This document shows, piece after piece, positions 20,703 through 30,564 of a stretch of 64,000 nucleotides of DNA. A model generated the notes under the pieces. The model saw only the letters and a program-made list of their open reading frames with translations, did no database searches and was not told where the DNA came from. The stretch is from Ewingella americana ATCC 33852 (lineage in GTDB: Bacteria > Pseudomonadota > Gammaproteobacteria > Enterobacterales > Enterobacteriaceae), in NCBI RefSeq assembly GCF_000735345.1, contig NZ_JMPJ01000033.1, positions 1-64,000 of the forward strand, written 5' to 3'. Numbering within the stretch: the stretch's first letter is position 1; each line of letters begins with the position of its first letter. Position numbers and translations under genes: made by a program.

Positions 20703-21418
20703 CAGGAAGCACTCCGTTCAAAGCGGGTGGTACGGAGTTCGATGCGTTTGATAACAAACTGGCTGAACAGGGTCACGAGCAGATAAATCGCGGCGGCAAT
20801 CATGTACCAAGTGAAAGGTTCCTGAGTCCGGGTCGCGATGCTTTTGGTTTGCAGCATCAGGTCATTAACACTGATCAGCGACACCAGCGCGGTATCTTTC
20901 AACAGCACCAGCCACTGGTTGCTCAAGCCCGGAAGGGCGTGACGCCACATTTGCGGCATGATTAAGCGGAAGAAAATCGCCGCTTTCTTCATACCCAGCA
21001 CTTGGCCTGACTCCCACTGGCCTTGCGGCACGGCCTTCAGCGCGCCGCGCAGAGTCTGCGAAGCATAGGCCGAATAGAGCAGGGAGAGGGCGATGACGCC
21101 GCAGACGAAGGGGCTGACTTCGAAGTTATCAATCGGCAACTTCACCGGAATCTGGAATAGGCCCAAATTGATGTTGAAGCCGTCGGCCAGCACCACTAAC
21201 AGCTGCGATGAGCCGAAATAGATAAACAGCACCACCAGAATTTCCGGTAGGCCGCGCAGAATAGTCACCCACGCCGTACCCAGCCAGCTGACGGGTTTCC
21301 ACGGCGCAGATTCCCACACCGCAAAAATCATCGCTAAAAACAGGCCGAGGACCAGCGCACAAACGGCAAGGCCGACGGTCATCCCGGCGGCGCTTGCTAG
21401 AGGTAGAAGTTCAGTCAT
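20702..21418 (-). CDS. artQ: Arginine ABC transporter permease ArtQ
   Basis: The partner permease of ArtM. From the ATG at 21418 ([19 protein letters not shown]) it has 238 residues, as in E. coli; a TTG at 21427 would add three. Neither start shows a strong ribosome site, so coupling with artI, which ends 12 bases upstream, is likely. The EAA loop ([21 protein letters not shown]) is present. Confidence 0.95.
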   Translation of the reverse strand: MTELLPLASAAGMTVGLAVCALVLGLFLAMIFAVWESAPWKPVSWLGTAWVTILRGLPEILVVLFIYFGSSQLLVVLADGFNINLGLFQIPVKLPIDNFEVSPFVCGVIALSLLYSAYASQTLRGALKAVPQGQWESGQVLGMKKAAIFFRLIMPQMWRHALPGLSNQWLVLLKDTALVSLISVNDLMLQTKSIATRTQEPFTWYMIAAAIYLLVTLFSQFVIKRIELRTTRFERSAS

Positions 21419-21430
21419 TGATGGCAAAAC

Positions 21431-22162
21431 TTACTGTTGGAACCATTTTGAATACAGAGTCTGGTAAGTGCCGTCAGCCTTCACTTTTGCCAGTCCGTCA
21501 TTCAGTTTCTTCAGCAAGTCAGTGTTGTTCTGGCGAACCGCGATGCCCAGACCAATGCCGAAGTAGTCTTTGTCAGTGATTTTTTCGCCGACGGAAGAGA
21601 GGTTCGGGTTCTGTTTCAGCCACTCATTGACCACGGCGGTGTCGCCGAATACGGCGTCAAGACGACCATTTTTCAGATCCAGCACGGCGTTCTGATAGCT
21701 GTCGTAAGGCACGGCGGTGATCTCAGGGTGTTTTTCCATCAGGTATTTCTGGTGGGTACTGCCGTTTTGCATGCCAACACGTTTGCCTTTCAGCGCAGCG
21801 AGATCAGCGAACTTGCCTTTCTCAGCGATGAACAGCGCGGAGTTTTCATAGTAAGGCGTGGTGAAAGCGACCTGCTTTTCACGCTCTGGGGTGATGTCCA
21901 TGCCGGAGATAACCGCGTCAAAACGGCGGAATTTCAGGCTTGGGATCAGGCTGTCGAAGGCCTGATTGGTGAAGGTACAGTCAGCCTGAATCTCTTTACA
22001 AACGGCATTCGCCAAGTCGACGTCAAAGCCCTGAATCTTGTTGCCGGAGTCCACAAATTCGAACGGAGGATAAGAGGCTTCCATCGCGAAACGAATGGTG
22101 TCCGCTGCGCTGGCAGACAGACTGACGCTCGCCAAAACAGCAGCAATTAATAATTTTTTCAT
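21431..22162 (-). CDS. artI: Arginine-transport periplasmic binding protein
   Basis: A 243-residue periplasmic solute-binding protein with a signal peptide ending SLSASA (residue 19), then ADTIRFAMEASYPPFEFVD, the typical amino-acid-binding opening. The place between artP and artQ makes it ArtI; the separate ArtJ gene is not in the window. The start at 22162 (MKKLL) has CGGAG upstream; an extended frame to 22186 exists but overlaps artP. Confidence 0.94.
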   Translation of the reverse strand: MKKLLIAAVLASVSLSASAADTIRFAMEASYPPFEFVDSGNKIQGFDVDLANAVCKEIQADCTFTNQAFDSLIPSLKFRRFDAVISGMDITPEREKQVAFTTPYYENSALFIAEKGKFADLAALKGKRVGMQNGSTHQKYLMEKHPEITAVPYDSYQNAVLDLKNGRLDAVFGDTAVVNEWLKQNPNLSSVGEKITDKDYFGIGLGIAVRQNNTDLLKKLNDGLAKVKADGTYQTLYSKWFQQ

Positions 22163-22182
22163 CGCAAACTCCGTAGTAAACA

Positions 22183-22911
22183 TCAATGAGACAGATAGCT
22201 GGCAAACTCTTTGGTTTGCGGCTGGGTAAAGCAGGTGGCATCGCCTTGTTCAACGACGCGACCGTTTTCCATGTAAACCACGCGGCTGGCGGTCTTACGC
22301 GCGACTTCCACTTCGTGGGTCACGATAACCTGAGTAATGCCGGTACCGGCCAGTTCGCGAATAATGCTGACGATTTGCGCGGTGATTTCTGGATCAAGCG
22401 CGGCGGTAGGTTCGTCGAACAGCAAAACCTGCGGCTCCATCATCAGGGCGCGGGCGATGGCGACGCGCTGCTGTTGACCGCCTGAAAGATGCAGCGGGAA
22501 ACGTGACGCATAGTCAGTTAAGCGCAGGCGGGTCAGCAGCTTTTCAGCCCGTTTCATGGCGACATCTTTGCTTAAACCCAATACACGCATCGGCGCTTCA
22601 AGCAGGTTGTCGAGCACCGTGCGGTGCGGCCATAAATTGTATTGTTGGAAAACCATTCCGACGTTTTGGCGCAGTTCACGCACCGCTTTTTCGTCTGGTT
22701 TTTTGGTGAAATCGAAGGTGTTCCCGGCTATCTGCAACGTGCCTGAACGCGGCATTTCCAGCAAGTTTAACACGCGCAGAAGAGAACTTTTCCCGGCACC
22801 GCTTGGCCCGAGCAACACGAGGGTTTCTCCGGCAGGGCAGTCGAGCTGAATGTCGAACAACGCCTGATGTGCGCCGTAGAAGCAGTTGATGTTATTTAGT
22901 TGAATACTCAT
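22183..22911 (-). CDS. artP: Arginine ABC transporter ATPase
   Basis: The 242-residue ATPase of the arginine importer. It has Walker [11 protein letters not shown]-loop FQQYNLWPH, signature [15 protein letters not shown] and Walker [15 protein letters not shown]. The start at 22911 ([21 protein letters not shown]) matches E. coli ArtP. It is first in artPIQM. I looked for an ArgR box upstream and saw only partial matches, so arginine control is not shown by the sequence. Confidence 0.96.
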   Translation of the reverse strand: MSIQLNNINCFYGAHQALFDIQLDCPAGETLVLLGPSGAGKSSLLRVLNLLEMPRSGTLQIAGNTFDFTKKPDEKAVRELRQNVGMVFQQYNLWPHRTVLDNLLEAPMRVLGLSKDVAMKRAEKLLTRLRLTDYASRFPLHLSGGQQQRVAIARALMMEPQVLLFDEPTAALDPEITAQIVSIIRELAGTGITQVIVTHEVEVARKTASRVVYMENGRVVEQGDATCFTQPQTKEFASYLSH

Positions 22912-23061
22912 GCGCAAATAGTGAATAGCCATTGATGCCGCGGATGTTAACTTCTGTAGCATAGTTATGCAACGATCGCGGCTTAAAATTTATGAGTGAG
23001 GTGCTTTAGCTACAAAGCTTAGCACATCATATTGTTACGCCACTGTTAATGACGTAAAAGT

Positions 23062-23083
23062 CAGGCCCAGATCACTGAGCCTG
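23062..23083 (-). terminator. ybjP terminator
   Basis: Minus strand CAGGC-t-CAG, loop TGAT, CTG-g-GCCTG, then ACTTTTAC. An imperfect stem 18 bases after ybjP. Confidence 0.55.
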
Positions 23084-23101
23084 GGGAGGGAGTTTGCAGG
23101 A

Positions 23102-23677
23102 TTATTGATTTTCCAGAACCTGACGCAGGGTGCCGCTGGAGGCGAAGTCGAGGTCGGCCATGTAGCGCACGTCGTCGACGGTCCAGCATTGGCCTTCGCG
23201 CACCATCAACACTTCATCTTTCCAGGTTGATTTCGCGCCGTTGTCTTTGGCGTGGGTCATGGTGACGCGCAGCGGGATGTTGCGGGCGTCGGTATTCGGA
23301 ATGGTGGAAGCGTCATCAACCGAGGCCGAGGTCGGGCCGTCGAACAGGCTGGAGAACACGTCACCGTCGCTGGCGCCCGGTTTTTCATTCGGCGTGGCGG
23401 CGATATCCACTTTACGTTCAGACTGCGCCTTGAGCAGCGCGTTATACAGGCCGGTGCTCAAGTAAGGGCGATATTCCGCCAACTGGCTGCTGTTCGGCAG
23501 GCCAGAACCGCCTTTTTGAATGCGTAAATCATAGAATTTCTGAGCGACGGTATCCGGGCCCCCGTCAACGCAAGGCGCGGTGCGGCTGCCAATATCCTTA
23601 AAAGCCGGGTCAACCGTAGTACAAGCGCTGAGGGTCAGCACCAGGGGGATCGCGGCGGCAAGTGTTTTATATTTCAT
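23102..23677 (-). CDS. ybjP: Lipoprotein YbjP
   Basis: A 191-residue predicted lipoprotein of unproven function. The signal peptide MKYKTLAAAIPLVLTLSAC carries the lipobox LSAC with the lipidated Cys at residue 19. It has a DUF3828-like domain. The start at 23677 has AAGGA upstream; the longer open frame to 23800 has no such site. Its place upstream of artP is as in E. coli. Confidence 0.88.
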   Translation of the reverse strand: MKYKTLAAAIPLVLTLSACTTVDPAFKDIGSRTAPCVDGGPDTVAQKFYDLRIQKGGSGLPNSSQLAEYRPYLSTGLYNALLKAQSERKVDIAATPNEKPGASDGDVFSSLFDGPTSASVDDASTIPNTDARNIPLRVTMTHAKDNGAKSTWKDEVLMVREGQCWTVDDVRYMADLDFASSGTLRQVLENQ

Positions 23678-23853
23678 CGTATTCCTTACTGAAAGATTGA
23701 ACGTTTTCACCATGACTTTCTTTAGCATACAGTATAAAACCGATTTGGATTGATGCACTGTGCGGTGCGAAATCAACCTTAGCGCATGGGCTATACTCAA
23801 GACGTTGGCCGACGGCTGGCGAGTAAATGGACGAAAACTAATAAGGAATACTT

Positions 23854-23895
23854 ATGCAACTCCTACTCACTGCTTCCTTCGATTGCTGCTTATGA
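23854..23895 (+). CDS. Possible 13-residue leader peptide of amiD
   Basis: ATG at 23854 follows a strong ribosome site (AATAAGGAATACTT). The reading frame MQLLLTASFDCCL stops at TGA 23893-23895, which overlaps the amiD ATG in an ATGA tetrad. amiD itself has no visible ribosome site, so coupling through this ORF would supply its translation. It is not proven to be translated. Confidence 0.45.
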   Translation: MQLLLTASFDCCL

Positions 23896-24737
23896 AAGCG
23901 ATATGGCGCACCGGCGGGGCGATGATCGCCGCCATCATGCTGCTGACCGGCTGCCAAAACTCGCCATCGGCAGAACAGAATTTACCCTATCGGCTAGAAA
24001 GCCAGCGACAGGCACAGGGTGCTGACCAGCGCGTGCGTTTTCTGGTGATCCACTACACTGCCGAAGATTTCCACAATGCATTAAATACGCTTACTGATGA
24101 GCACGTCAGCGCACATTATTTAATTCCTGCCCGGCCGCCGGTGGAAAATGGCAAACCGGTGGCGTGGCAGCTGGTGCCGGAGTCGCTGCGTGCATGGCAC
24201 GCCGGGGCCAGCGGCTGGCGCGGGCGCACTAATCTCAATGACACTTCTATTGGCATTGAGCTGGAAAACAAGGGTTACAGCCGCCATCTGCTCGGCAAGC
24301 ATTTTTACCCATTCCCGCCCGCGCAGATTGACCTGCTCGCCGACCTCAGCCAGCAAATTATCCAGCGTTACCAGATTGAGCCGCGCAACGTGGTGGGCCA
24401 CAGCGACATCGCGCCGCTGCGCAAAGACGATCCGGGACCGCTGTTCCCATGGCATGAACTGGCCAAGCGCGGCATAGGCGCGTGGCCGGACGCCCAGCGA
24501 GTCAGGGATAATCTGGCAGGGCGCGATCCGCATCAGGCAGTGGATCAAGCCGGCTTGCTGGCGAAGCTTCAGCAGTACGGCTATCCGGTGACGCCAGAAA
24601 TGAACCCAGCCCAGCAGCGGCGGGTGATTGCCGCTTTCCAGATACATTTCCGCCCGGCGGATTATCGCGGCGAAGCCGATGCCGAATCTGACGCCATTAT
24701 CAGCGCGCTGCTTGAGCAATATCCGGCGGGGAATTAA
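23892..24737 (+). CDS. amiD: N-acetylmuramoyl-L-alanine amidase AmiD
   Basis: An outer-membrane lipoprotein that cleaves the amide bond between muramic acid (also anhydro form) and peptide in cell-wall turnover. It has 281 residues. The signal MKAIWRTGGAMIAAIMLLTGC ends in a lipobox (Cys21). The Amidase_2 domain follows with zinc ligands in VIHYTAEDF and VVGHSDIAPLRKDDPGP, and a C-terminal peptidoglycan-binding-like region (LLAKLQQYGYPVTP onwards). Position next to ybjP and ybjS matches E. coli ybjR. The start overlaps the short leader ORF by four bases. Confidence 0.93.
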   Translation: MKAIWRTGGAMIAAIMLLTGCQNSPSAEQNLPYRLESQRQAQGADQRVRFLVIHYTAEDFHNALNTLTDEHVSAHYLIPARPPVENGKPVAWQLVPESLRAWHAGASGWRGRTNLNDTSIGIELENKGYSRHLLGKHFYPFPPAQIDLLADLSQQIIQRYQIEPRNVVGHSDIAPLRKDDPGPLFPWHELAKRGIGAWPDAQRVRDNLAGRDPHQAVDQAGLLAKLQQYGYPVTPEMNPAQQRRVIAAFQIHFRPADYRGEADAESDAIISALLEQYPAGN

Positions 24738-24759
24738 GGGGAAGAATGATTGAGGGGCG

Positions 24760-25794
24760 TTAGTCGCGCTTGCTGCCGACGCTCTGCAAACCTTGCAGAC
24801 GGCCATGGTCGCGCAGCCAGTTGGCGGTGCGGATAATGCCTTGGTCGAGGGAAATCGGCGGGCGATAGCCCAATTCATCCTGCGCGCGCTGGGTGTCGAG
24901 CGTCAGGTCGAAATTCAGCTTGGCGACGCTGTAGTGCGTCAACACCGGCTCTTTATGCGAGTTCTTGCTGATCTTCTCCATACCGCGCGCCATCATGTCC
25001 AGCAGCGGGTAGGGCACCGAGCGAATGCGGTATTTCATCTCCAGCGCGTCCATCAAATGCTCCACCATGGTGCGCAGCGGGCGAGGCTGCTGGTTGGTGA
25101 TGTTGAAGGCGCGACCGGATTCGGTATTTTGGGTCTGCGTCGCCAGCCACATGGCGTGAACGGCGTTTTCCACGTAGGTCATATCCACCAGCGCTTCGCC
25201 ACCGCGCGGCAACATCAGCGTGCCGCCGTACTTCAACATTTGCAGCAGGCGCGGCAGCAGCACATTGTCGTGCGGGCCGAACACCCCCTGCGGGCGCAAG
25301 ATCGTAAAGTGAGTCTGTGGATTCGACAGCGCCAGCGTGGTGATCACCTGTTCCGCCGCCGCCTTGCTGCGCGCAAAGGAGTTGGCAAAACGGTTCGGGC
25401 GGAAATCTTCTTTTATATTGCGATGATGATGAAAGTCGAAGTAGATCGCAGGAGAGGAGAGGTGGACAAAATTCTCCACGCCATAGGCAGTAGCCCACTC
25501 ACCAAGGCGGCGGGTGGCGCGCACGTTGGCCAGCTCGAACTCCTGCTCGCTGCCCCATGGGGAGATCATCCCCGAGCAGTGCCACAGGGTATCGACATCC
25601 GCCAGCAGCACTTTGGCCTGCGATGACACCAGGCTGGTGAGGTCCGCGTGAACGAACTCCGCGCCCATTTTTTGCAATAGCGGGCCCATGGCAGCGTTAC
25701 GCCCCGTCGCTCTGACGCTAATGCCTTTGTTACGCAGAAATTCTACGGCATTGCGGCCTAAGCCGCTGCTGGCGCCTGTGACGAGTACTTTCAT
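24760..25794 (-). CDS. ybjS: NAD(P)-dependent oxidoreductase YbjS
   Basis: An atypical or extended short-chain dehydrogenase of 344 residues, function unproven. The Rossmann motif TGASSGLG is at residues 6-13. The active-site Tyr-Lys pair is not in the standard YxxxK form near the middle ([14 protein letters not shown] lacks it), which is usual for some epimerase-like members. Convergent with amiD, 22 bases apart. ybjT lies upstream in the same direction. Confidence 0.88.
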   Translation of the reverse strand: MKVLVTGASSGLGRNAVEFLRNKGISVRATGRNAAMGPLLQKMGAEFVHADLTSLVSSQAKVLLADVDTLWHCSGMISPWGSEQEFELANVRATRRLGEWATAYGVENFVHLSSPAIYFDFHHHRNIKEDFRPNRFANSFARSKAAAEQVITTLALSNPQTHFTILRPQGVFGPHDNVLLPRLLQMLKYGGTLMLPRGGEALVDMTYVENAVHAMWLATQTQNTESGRAFNITNQQPRPLRTMVEHLMDALEMKYRIRSVPYPLLDMMARGMEKISKNSHKEPVLTHYSVAKLNFDLTLDTQRAQDELGYRPPISLDQGIIRTANWLRDHGRLQGLQSVGSKRD

Positions 25795-25951
25795 AAATAG
25801 GTCAATTCCAACGCTTTTTTACCGGGCTGAGGTTCAATCCCATACCCATGAGCAATAAGGGTGCCATTCTTTCGTGAAATTGTGCTACTTGCAATCGGAA
25901 AGGCGGAAAGCGTGACGCCAGCCGGTGCGACTGCGCGGGAAATAATCCGCG

Positions 25952-27409
25952 TCACAGGCCGCAGCGATCTTTTTGCCGGGCGAGGCTGGCAATGCGCTTC
26001 GCCATGCCACGAAAAATAAACTGATGCGCGGGCATCATGCTGAACCAATAGAGCAAACCGCTAAAGCCCGCCGGGTGCCACCATGCCCGAACATCAATGC
26101 TGCGGCTGTCGCCATGATCGGTAATGGTGAAGGTCAGCCGCCCCAGCCCCGGCGCTTTCATGCCGAACAACAGGGAGAGCTCGCGCTGGGGTTGCAGGCC
26201 AATCACTTTCCAACCGTCAATCTTATCGCCGAGCCGCAGCAGTGGGCGATCTGGCCGACCATACTTCACGCGGCCACCCAGCAAATCGTCGATTCTGGCC
26301 CGCAGTCGCCACAGCTTGTTGGCGTAGAAATAACCCTCTTTGCCGCCCAGTTGCTGAATCACCTGCCACAGCGCGGCTTTGGACGCCGTGGTTTCCAGCT
26401 TAAATCCGGCCTGCTTCGGGTAGTAGCCGTAACCCGGACGCCAGCGAGCGCGGGCGTCGGCATCATAATGCCAGTCGGAGGAGTCGAGCACCTGCTGCTC
26501 TTCTTGGGCCAGTGTGGCGCGAATCGACTCGTTTACCGTGATCAGTTTCTGCGGAATAAGCTGGCGCAGCGCCGCGCTATCGGCGGGTAAATCGTGTTTT
26601 AGCCCTTGGATCAGCGCCTTGGCCAACGGCGTTGGCACCGAGGTGATCAGACTCAGGAAGTAGACTGAAATCAGCGACGTCGGCAGAGGTAATGGCAGCA
26701 GCCAGCGGCGTTTGCCACTGATGGCGATAAAACGCTCAAACAGCGTCTGGTAACTCATATATTCCGGGCCACCGGCGTCGAAATGGCGGTGCACCTGTGG
26801 GGGAAGGGCAATCAGCCCGCTGAGATAATTCAGCAAGTTTTCCAGCGCCACCGGCGACGATTTCGAGCGCACCCAGCGCGGCGGGGTGAGAATGGGCAGG
26901 TTATAGACCATGTCGCGCATCACTTCGAAGGCCGCCGAACCCGCGCCAATCACAATTCCCGCGCGCAGCTCGGTCACCGGGATATCCCCGCGTCGCAGCA
27001 GGTCGCCGGTAAGCTTACGGGCTTGCAGATGGGCAGAGTGGCTGGACTTCGGCTGCATCGAGCCGAGGTAGATAATGTGTTTGATGGAGGACTCTTTCAG
27101 CGCCAGCAGGGTGTTTTGCGCCGCCTGTCGCTCTTTCTCCAGCAGGTCGTCGTCTTCGCTCATGGAGTGAACCAGATAGACCAGCACGTCGGCACCCGCA
27201 AACACTTCTTTTAAACTTTTGCTGTTATACACATCCGCGAAGCAGCAGCGCACATTGGGCCATTTCTGCTGCTCTAGCCACTCGACGCGCCTTGCTGCCG
27301 CAGTGACCTGATAGCCCTGCTGGCTGAGATGTGAGGTCAGATGCTGGCCGATGTAACCGCTGGCCCCAAGCACCACGACCCTTGTGGTTGGTATTGACAC
27401 TGGCATCAT
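25952..27409 (-). CDS. ybjT: YbjT, SDR-like protein with a DUF2867 domain
   Basis: A 485-residue protein with an N-terminal NAD-binding fold (VVVLGASGYIGQHL, residues 11-24) and a C-terminal DUF2867 domain (from about 340, ALWQVIQQLGGKEGYFYAN through FIFRGMAKRIA). The function is unknown. It closely matches the pattern of E. coli YbjT, with a conserved central TELRAGIVIGAGSAAFEVMRDMVYNLP block. Two adjacent ATGs make the start uncertain by one codon. The 157 bases to ybjS hold no clear terminator. Confidence 0.9.
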   Translation of the reverse strand: MMPVSIPTTRVVVLGASGYIGQHLTSHLSQQGYQVTAAARRVEWLEQQKWPNVRCCFADVYNSKSLKEVFAGADVLVYLVHSMSEDDDLLEKERQAAQNTLLALKESSIKHIIYLGSMQPKSSHSAHLQARKLTGDLLRRGDIPVTELRAGIVIGAGSAAFEVMRDMVYNLPILTPPRWVRSKSSPVALENLLNYLSGLIALPPQVHRHFDAGGPEYMSYQTLFERFIAISGKRRWLLPLPLPTSLISVYFLSLITSVPTPLAKALIQGLKHDLPADSAALRQLIPQKLITVNESIRATLAQEEQQVLDSSDWHYDADARARWRPGYGYYPKQAGFKLETTASKAALWQVIQQLGGKEGYFYANKLWRLRARIDDLLGGRVKYGRPDRPLLRLGDKIDGWKVIGLQPQRELSLLFGMKAPGLGRLTFTITDHGDSRSIDVRAWWHPAGFSGLLYWFSMMPAHQFIFRGMAKRIASLARQKDRCGL

Positions 27410-27441
27410 CCATTTCGCTCATTGAGGAAAAAATCGATGAT

Positions 27442-27466
27442 AAAAAAGCGGCGCTTAAGCCGCTTT
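27442..27466 (-). terminator. ltaE terminator
   Basis: Minus strand AAAGCGGC, loop TTAAGC, GCCGCTTT, continuing into a run of T and then ATC. A Rho-independent terminator 19 bases after ltaE. Confidence 0.85.
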
Positions 27467-27484
27467 GTTTATTCATCGCAAAGC

Positions 27485-28501
27485 TTACTTGGCGTGATGT
27501 TGCAGGAAGTCTTGCCACAGAGACACGACTTTTTGCAGATCAGCCCGACTAATGTCGATATGTGTGATCAGACGAGTCAGCGGACCGGCGCTGAGGATCA
27601 CGCCGCGTTCGCGCATCCACGGGCCAAGCTTGGCGGCCAACTCGGCAGATTGCTTGATATATAAAATGTTGGTTTGCGCGCCCGGCGCGGCGATTTCTAC
27701 GCCAATCGCCCGCAGCTGCTGTTCAAGCCAAACCGCGTTGTCGTGGTCTTCTTGCAGGCGCTCAACGTTGTTTTCTAAAGCATAAATCCCCGCCGCCGCC
27801 AGAATGCCCGCCTGACGCCAGCCGCCGCCGGTCATCTTGCGCCAGCGATTGGCGCGGGTAATGTACTCACGGCTGCCGCACAGCACCGAGCCGACCGGCG
27901 TTCCCAGACCTTTCGACAGGCAAATGGTCAGGGTGTCGCAATACTGGGTTATCTCAATTAGCGGCACTTTCAGCGCGACGCTGGCATTCATGATGCGCGC
28001 GCCGTCGATGTGCAGCGCCAGACCTTTTTCGCGCGTAAATTCAAAGGCTTTTTGCAGATAATCCAGTGGCAGCACTTTGCCGCTGTGGGTGTTTTCGAGG
28101 CTTAACAGACGTGTCCGCGCGAAGTGAATGTCGTCCGGTTTGATGGCGGCAGCCACTTTGTCGAGGGGAATGGAGCCGTCGGCGTCCATGTCCAGCGGCT
28201 GGGGCTGAATGCTGCCTAGCACCGCCGCGCCACCGGCTTCATACATATAGTTGTGGGCTTTTTGGCCGACAATGTACTCTTCGCCACGCTGGCAGTGGGT
28301 CAGCAGAGCCACCAGATTGGCCTGAGTGCCGGTCGGCATAAACAGCGCCGCTTCTTTGCCGGTCAGTTTGGCAGCCAGCTCTTGTAAAGCATTTACCGTC
28401 GGGTCATCCCCGTACACATCGTCGCCCACTTCTGCATGGGCCATAGCCTGACGCATTGCTTCGCTCGGGCGAGTCACCGTATCACTGCGTAAATCGATCA
28501 A
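27485..28501 (-). CDS. ltaE: Low-specificity L-threonine aldolase
   Basis: A PLP enzyme that splits L-threonine and L-allo-threonine into glycine and acetaldehyde. From the TTG at 28501 it has 338 residues (E. coli 333) and begins [12 protein letters not shown] after the start Met. AAGGA lies seven bases ahead, which supports this TTG over the longer frame to 28555. The PLP-binding Lys is in [12 protein letters not shown]; the substrate-binding [10 protein letters not shown] and HIDGARI motifs are intact. It follows poxB on the same strand, 98 bases away. Confidence 0.94.
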   Translation of the reverse strand: MIDLRSDTVTRPSEAMRQAMAHAEVGDDVYGDDPTVNALQELAAKLTGKEAALFMPTGTQANLVALLTHCQRGEEYIVGQKAHNYMYEAGGAAVLGSIQPQPLDMDADGSIPLDKVAAAIKPDDIHFARTRLLSLENTHSGKVLPLDYLQKAFEFTREKGLALHIDGARIMNASVALKVPLIEITQYCDTLTICLSKGLGTPVGSVLCGSREYITRANRWRKMTGGGWRQAGILAAAGIYALENNVERLQEDHDNAVWLEQQLRAIGVEIAAPGAQTNILYIKQSAELAAKLGPWMRERGVILSAGPLTRLITHIDISRADLQKVVSLWQDFLQHHAK

Positions 28502-28599
28502 CGTCGGAGTCCTTTTGAAAAGTGGAGAAGGGGCGGAAATTGCGCGGGCCGCCATGCGACAACCCGCGCACTACTCACTGCACTATATCCCTGTCGGGG

Positions 28600-30321
28600 T
28601 TATCGCAGCCAGTTGGTTTTCGCCAGTTCTACCACTTCGTCGCCACGGCCGTTGATCACCGCGCGCAGCATATACAGGCTGAAGCCCTTGGCCTGCTCAA
28701 GTTTGATTTGCGGCGGCATCGCCAGCTCGTCGGTGGCGGTCACCACGTCAACCAGCACCGGGCCTTCATAGGCAAAGGCGTCTTGCAGCGCGGCGTCAAC
28801 GTCAGAGGCTTTCTCCACGCGAATACCTTTGATGCCCGCGGCCTCTGCCATGGCGGCGAAGTTCGGGTTTTGCAGCTCGGTGCCGTCAGTCAGATAGCCC
28901 CCGGCCTTCATCTCCATCGCCACAAAGCCCAGCACGCTGTTGTTGAAAATGATGATTTTCACCGGCAGTTTCTGCTGCGCCAGCGTCAGGAAATCTCCCA
29001 TCAGCATGGTGAAGCCGCCGTCGCCGCACATGGCGACCACTTGACGGTTGCGGTCAATGGCCTGTGCGCCCAGTGCCTGCGGCATGGCGTTAGCCATCGA
29101 TCCGTGGTTGAAAGAGCCAATCAGGCGGCGCTGGCCGTTCATCTGCAAGTAGCGGCAGGCCCAGACGGTTGGCGTGCCCACGTCACAGGTGAACACCGCG
29201 TCGGCATCGGCAAAGCGGCTAATCTGCTGCGCCAAATACTGCGGGTGGATGGCCTTTTTGTCGTTGAGGGTGGCGAGGCCGTCGAGGTCTTTACGCGCCT
29301 CTTGGTAGTGTTTCAGCGCCTTGTCGAGGAATTTACGGTCGCTCTTCTCCTGCAATTTCGGCAACAGCGCGGTAAGCGTGGTTTTGATATCACCCACCAG
29401 CGCCATATCCACCTGACAGTGCGCCCCGATGCTGCCCGGATTGATATCAATCTGAATAATATTGGCATCCGTCGGGTAGAAGGCGCGGTAAGGGAATTGG
29501 GTGCCGAGCAGGATTAGCGTGTCGGCATTCATCATGGCGTGGTAGCCGGAGGAGAAGCCAATCAGGCCGGTCATCCCGACGCTATAAGGGTTGTCCCACT
29601 CGATATGCTCTTTGCCGCGCAGGGCGTGAACCACCGGCGCTTTGAGGGTTTCCGCCAGTTTCACCACTTCATCATGCGCCCCGGCACAGCCGCTGCCGCA
29701 CATCAGGGTGATGTTTTTCGCGCCATTGAGCACTTCCACCAACTTTTCCATTTCGGACAGATTTGGCAGCACCAGCGGCAGCTGCGGCGGATACCACTTG
29801 GCGGTGGCTGCTTCTGGCGCAGGTTTTAGCGCCACGTCGCCCGGCAGCACAATCACCGACACGCCGCGATTGAGAATGGCTTTGCGCATGGCGATGCCCA
29901 GCACCTGCGGCAGCTGGTCGGGATGAGTGATCATCTCGCAATAGTGGCTGCACTCGCGGAACAGCTCGGTAGGGTGAGTTTCTTGGAAATAGCCGCTGCC
30001 GATTTCACTCGAAGGGATGTGGGCGGCGATCGCCACGACCGGCACGTGGTTGCGGTGGCAGTCAAACAGGCCGTTGATTAAGTGCAGGTTGCCCGGCCCG
30101 CAGGAACCGGCGCACACCGCCAATTCGCCCGTCAGCTGGGCTTCCGCTCCTGCGGCAAAGGCGGCAACTTCTTCATGTCGGGTGCCCATCCATTCGATGG
30201 TTCCCATGCGGTTTAAGCTATCACTGAGTCCATTAAGGGAATCGCCGGTGACGCCCCAAATCCGTTTAACGCCAGCCTGTTCAAGTGTTTTTGCCAGCAA
30301 CGAAGCCACGGTGTGTTTCAT
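28600..30321 (-). CDS. poxB: Pyruvate dehydrogenase (quinone), pyruvate oxidase
   Basis: A peripheral-membrane flavoenzyme that oxidises pyruvate to acetate and CO2 and passes electrons to ubiquinone, mainly in stationary phase. It has 573 residues (E. coli 572). The thiamine diphosphate motif runs from [12 protein letters not shown] to NNSVLGFV; the activating Glu is in [10 protein letters not shown]. The C-terminal segment after [16 protein letters not shown] forms the lipid-activated tail. It is downstream of hcr, separated by 243 bases with a long hairpin, so it likely has its own promoter. Confidence 0.96.
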   Translation of the reverse strand: MKHTVASLLAKTLEQAGVKRIWGVTGDSLNGLSDSLNRMGTIEWMGTRHEEVAAFAAGAEAQLTGELAVCAGSCGPGNLHLINGLFDCHRNHVPVVAIAAHIPSSEIGSGYFQETHPTELFRECSHYCEMITHPDQLPQVLGIAMRKAILNRGVSVIVLPGDVALKPAPEAATAKWYPPQLPLVLPNLSEMEKLVEVLNGAKNITLMCGSGCAGAHDEVVKLAETLKAPVVHALRGKEHIEWDNPYSVGMTGLIGFSSGYHAMMNADTLILLGTQFPYRAFYPTDANIIQIDINPGSIGAHCQVDMALVGDIKTTLTALLPKLQEKSDRKFLDKALKHYQEARKDLDGLATLNDKKAIHPQYLAQQISRFADADAVFTCDVGTPTVWACRYLQMNGQRRLIGSFNHGSMANAMPQALGAQAIDRNRQVVAMCGDGGFTMLMGDFLTLAQQKLPVKIIIFNNSVLGFVAMEMKAGGYLTDGTELQNPNFAAMAEAAGIKGIRVEKASDVDAALQDAFAYEGPVLVDVVTATDELAMPPQIKLEQAKGFSLYMLRAVINGRGDEVVELAKTNWLR

Positions 30322-30501
30322 AGATCCCTCCAGATAGACTGTTAATCGATCGAATCGATAAGTTAAAAGCTCCGCTAATCATAGTTCATGATGCAAATGT
30401 GATTTGTTTCGAGAATGCTTTTAAGATTTCGATAGATTTCCGTAATGGCTATCAACCTTACAGAAAAGGTCAGGGAGTGGGGTTGTAGTTTTGTAAATCT
30501 A

Positions 30502-30544
30502 CCCGGCCTTACTGTAAATCTGCATGTCTACAGGCTAGGCCGGG
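30502..30544 (-). terminator. Long hairpin between hcr and poxB
   Basis: CCCGGCCT (30502-30509) pairs with AGGCCGGG (30537-30544), and inside it CTGTA pairs with TACAG. There is no U-run. It lies 21 bases after hcr and probably ends or trims that transcript. The remaining bases to 30321 hold the poxB promoter without recognisable sites. Confidence 0.5.
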
Positions 30545-30564
30545 AAGGATTGGGAGAAAGGTGT

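Noticed and set aside
22912-23037. ArgR boxes upstream of artP
   Set aside because: Only partial matches to the 18-base ARG box were visible; not enough to annotate.
24793-25626. 277-codon open frame opposite ybjS
   Set aside because: Shadow of ybjS; His/Arg/Gln-rich sequence typical of reversed coding frames.
28522-29517. 331-codon open frame on the plus strand opposite poxB
   Set aside because: It is antisense to a full-length conserved gene, has a composition typical of a mirror frame in GC-rich coding DNA, and shows no known domain.
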